DNA from: CAZGRP01 sp964527995
Lineage (GTDB): Bacteria > Zhuqueibacterota > Zhuqueibacteria > Oceanimicrobiales > CAZGRP01
DNA length: 7,000 nt
Reading direction: 5' to 3'
NCBI GenBank assembly: GCA_964527995.1
Contig: CAZGRP010000123.1
Location: forward strand, 1 to 7,000
Part shown: in pieces, positions 6,612-7,000 of the stretch
How the letters are laid out: each line of letters starts with the position of its first letter
Numbering within the stretch: position 1 is the stretch's first letter
Program-made: the position numbers and the translations under genes
Notes under the pieces: generated by a model
What the model was told of the DNA's origin: nothing
Databases searched by the model: none
The model's input: only the letters and a program-made list of their open reading frames with translations

Positions 6612-6794
6612 TCAGTCCTGTCGGTTCAATAGATCTTCTCCAGGCCGCTGCCGCCGTCCTGAGGGCTGCTTGGCCACGGGTCCGGCGATTTTCCAGAACG
6701 GTATCGTCCGCTCCGGCAGGTCTCGACACTGAAAGCTTCCCGGGACAGACAAGTTCTGCACATCGCCCTGCTCCCGGGCTTCGCTCGCATCCAT
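6612..6794 (-). CDS. Possible small protein upstream of the DUF819 gene
   Basis: A 60-codon frame begins at ATG 6794 and ends with TGA 21 bases before the DUF819 start. Its composition is protein-like (RDLPERTIPFWKIAGPVAKQ in the middle) and its third positions are GC-rich, but I recognise no family, and the region before the ATG lacks a clear Shine-Dalgarno. It overlaps the inverted repeat at 6739-6778. It could equally be a chance frame in a GC-rich leader. Confidence 0.25.
   Translation of the reverse strand: MDASEAREQGDVQNLSVPGSFQCRDLPERTIPFWKIAGPVAKQPSGRRQRPGEDLLNRQD
6739..6778 (-). repeat. Perfect inverted repeat CCCGGGA / TCCCGGG in the DUF819 leader
   Basis: CCCGGGA (6739-6745) and TCCCGGG (6772-6778) pair perfectly over seven bases, enclosing 26 bases that themselves contain a CAGA-caagt-TCTG mini-hairpin directly next to the outer stem. 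In the transcript this would form a stable, branched or stacked element about 150 bases before the DUF819 start. Function is unknown. Confidence 0.5.
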
Positions 6795-6839
6795 TCACCG
6801 AATCGAATTCCCGCCCGCGCCGGAGACCTATCGACGCAC

Positions 6840-6868
6840 AGAATACATAGAGGGGAGCAAAAAGTCAA
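6840..6868 (-). promoter_or_regulatory. Sigma-70-type promoter for the DUF819 gene
   Basis: On the minus strand TTGACT (6863-6868) and TATTCT (6840-6845) are exactly 17 bases apart, with five and four matches to the consensus hexamers. Transcription would start near 6833 and give a leader of about 240 bases. The -35 hexamer overlaps the 3' arm and T-tract of the terminator of the preceding gene. Confidence 0.55.
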
Positions 6869-6883
6869 GCGCCGGATGCTTGA
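6859..6883 (-). terminator. Rho-independent terminator of the gene at the right edge
   Basis: On the minus strand TCAAGC, a seven-base loop and GCTTGA form a six-pair stem, followed after one base by five T's (6859-6863). It lies 15 bases after the TAG at 6899, the place expected for a terminator of that gene. The stem is short, so it may be moderate in strength. Confidence 0.6.
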
Positions 6884-6898
6884 GCGGGGGCTGGCGCC

Positions 6899-7000
6899 CT
6901 ATCCGTTGGCAGCCCGTGTCCGCTGGGCGAGCGAGCCGCGCCCAGCGACCAAGACGCTGCCATCCGCAATCGAAGGCGCCCCAGCGCCAGCGCCATCATC
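6899..7000 (-). CDS. C-terminal end of a gene entering from the right, possibly a PQQ-like beta-propeller protein
   Basis: The minus frame is open from the right edge for 33 codons and stops with TAG at 6899-6901. The residues APSIADGSVLVAGRGSLAQ resemble the last blade of PQQ-like propeller repeats, which typically read sPaiaDGrvyvrgr.sLya near the C-terminus. A terminator follows closely, which supports this strand and frame. The stretch is too short to name the protein; the family is a guess from the motif. Confidence 0.5.
   Translation of the reverse strand, partial: DDGAGAGAPSIADGSVLVAGRGSLAQRTRAANG

Larger units (their letters stand above)
6591..6898. other. Intergenic region and leader upstream of the DUF819 gene
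   Basis: About 308 bases separate the two minus-strand genes. They hold a terminator for the upstream gene (6859-6883), an overlapping promoter (6840-6868), a leader of about 240 bases with a perfect inverted repeat (6739-6745 / 6772-6778), and the doubtful small frame at 6612-6794. I recognise no known riboswitch or tRNA. Confidence 0.6.

Noticed and set aside
5841..6632. 263-codon plus-strand frame opposite the DUF819 gene
   Set aside because: It is highly charged (His, Asp and Arg runs), which is the antisense image of a hydrophobic GC-rich membrane protein gene.
6874..7000. Plus-strand partial frame beginning at ATG 6874
   Set aside because: Its start lies inside the terminator hairpin loop, no ribosome binding site is at a usable distance, and the product is a Pro/Ala-rich low-complexity string typical of an antisense frame.
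1..7000. CRISPR array, tRNA, rRNA or attachment site
   Set aside because: I found no short regularly spaced direct repeats, no cloverleaf-like sequence with conserved tRNA loops and no rRNA segments on reading both strands.

Overview
The window is GC-rich (about 60 % in the rows I counted by eye) and bacterial. Two clues point to a T9SS-bearing lineage outside classical Bacteroidota. The long secreted protein ends in a type IX secretion (Por) C-terminal sorting domain with the NYPNPFNP motif. The two best promoters, however, are ordinary sigma-70 types (TTGACT, 17-base spacer, TATATT or TATTCT), not the -33/-7 pattern of Bacteroidota. High-GC candidate phyla of the FCB group, such as KSB1, Latescibacterota, Zixibacteria or Eisenbacteria-like groups, fit this combination. 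The lineage is an inference.

Layout. (1) Positions 1-4288, minus strand: one uninterrupted reading frame of 1429 codons that runs off the left edge. It encodes a huge secreted protein: signal peptide, two long tandem repeats (period 308 residues, each made of two cohesin-like halves, ABAB), a large BNR/Asp-box beta-propeller region, and the T9SS sorting domain. Because its end lies outside the window, it is easily mistaken for the large antisense frame at 230-2461, which is a shadow. (2) 4289-4589: divergent intergenic region with a strong plus-strand promoter. (3) 4590-5311, plus strand: a HEPN / minimal nucleotidyltransferase (MNT) pair of toxin-antitoxin type. The HEPN gene carries an in-frame TGA at codon 63 with homologous sequence continuing in the same frame; the MNT gene is intact and overlaps the HEPN end by 34 bases. 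(4) 5379-6590, minus strand: a 403-residue DUF819-family polytopic membrane protein. (5) 6591-6898: a leader/intergenic region with a promoter, a perfect 7-base inverted repeat, a possible 60-codon ORF and a rho-independent terminator. (6) 6899-7000, minus strand: the last 33 codons of a gene entering from the right, possibly a PQQ-like beta-propeller.

The units look functionally independent: a cell-surface protein, a small toxin-antitoxin-like island with visibly lower GC in its HEPN part, and a transporter-like membrane protein. The points most worth following are the disarmed or recoded HEPN gene beside an intact antitoxin-type MNT, and the unusual cohesin-like (AB)2 plus propeller plus T9SS architecture.
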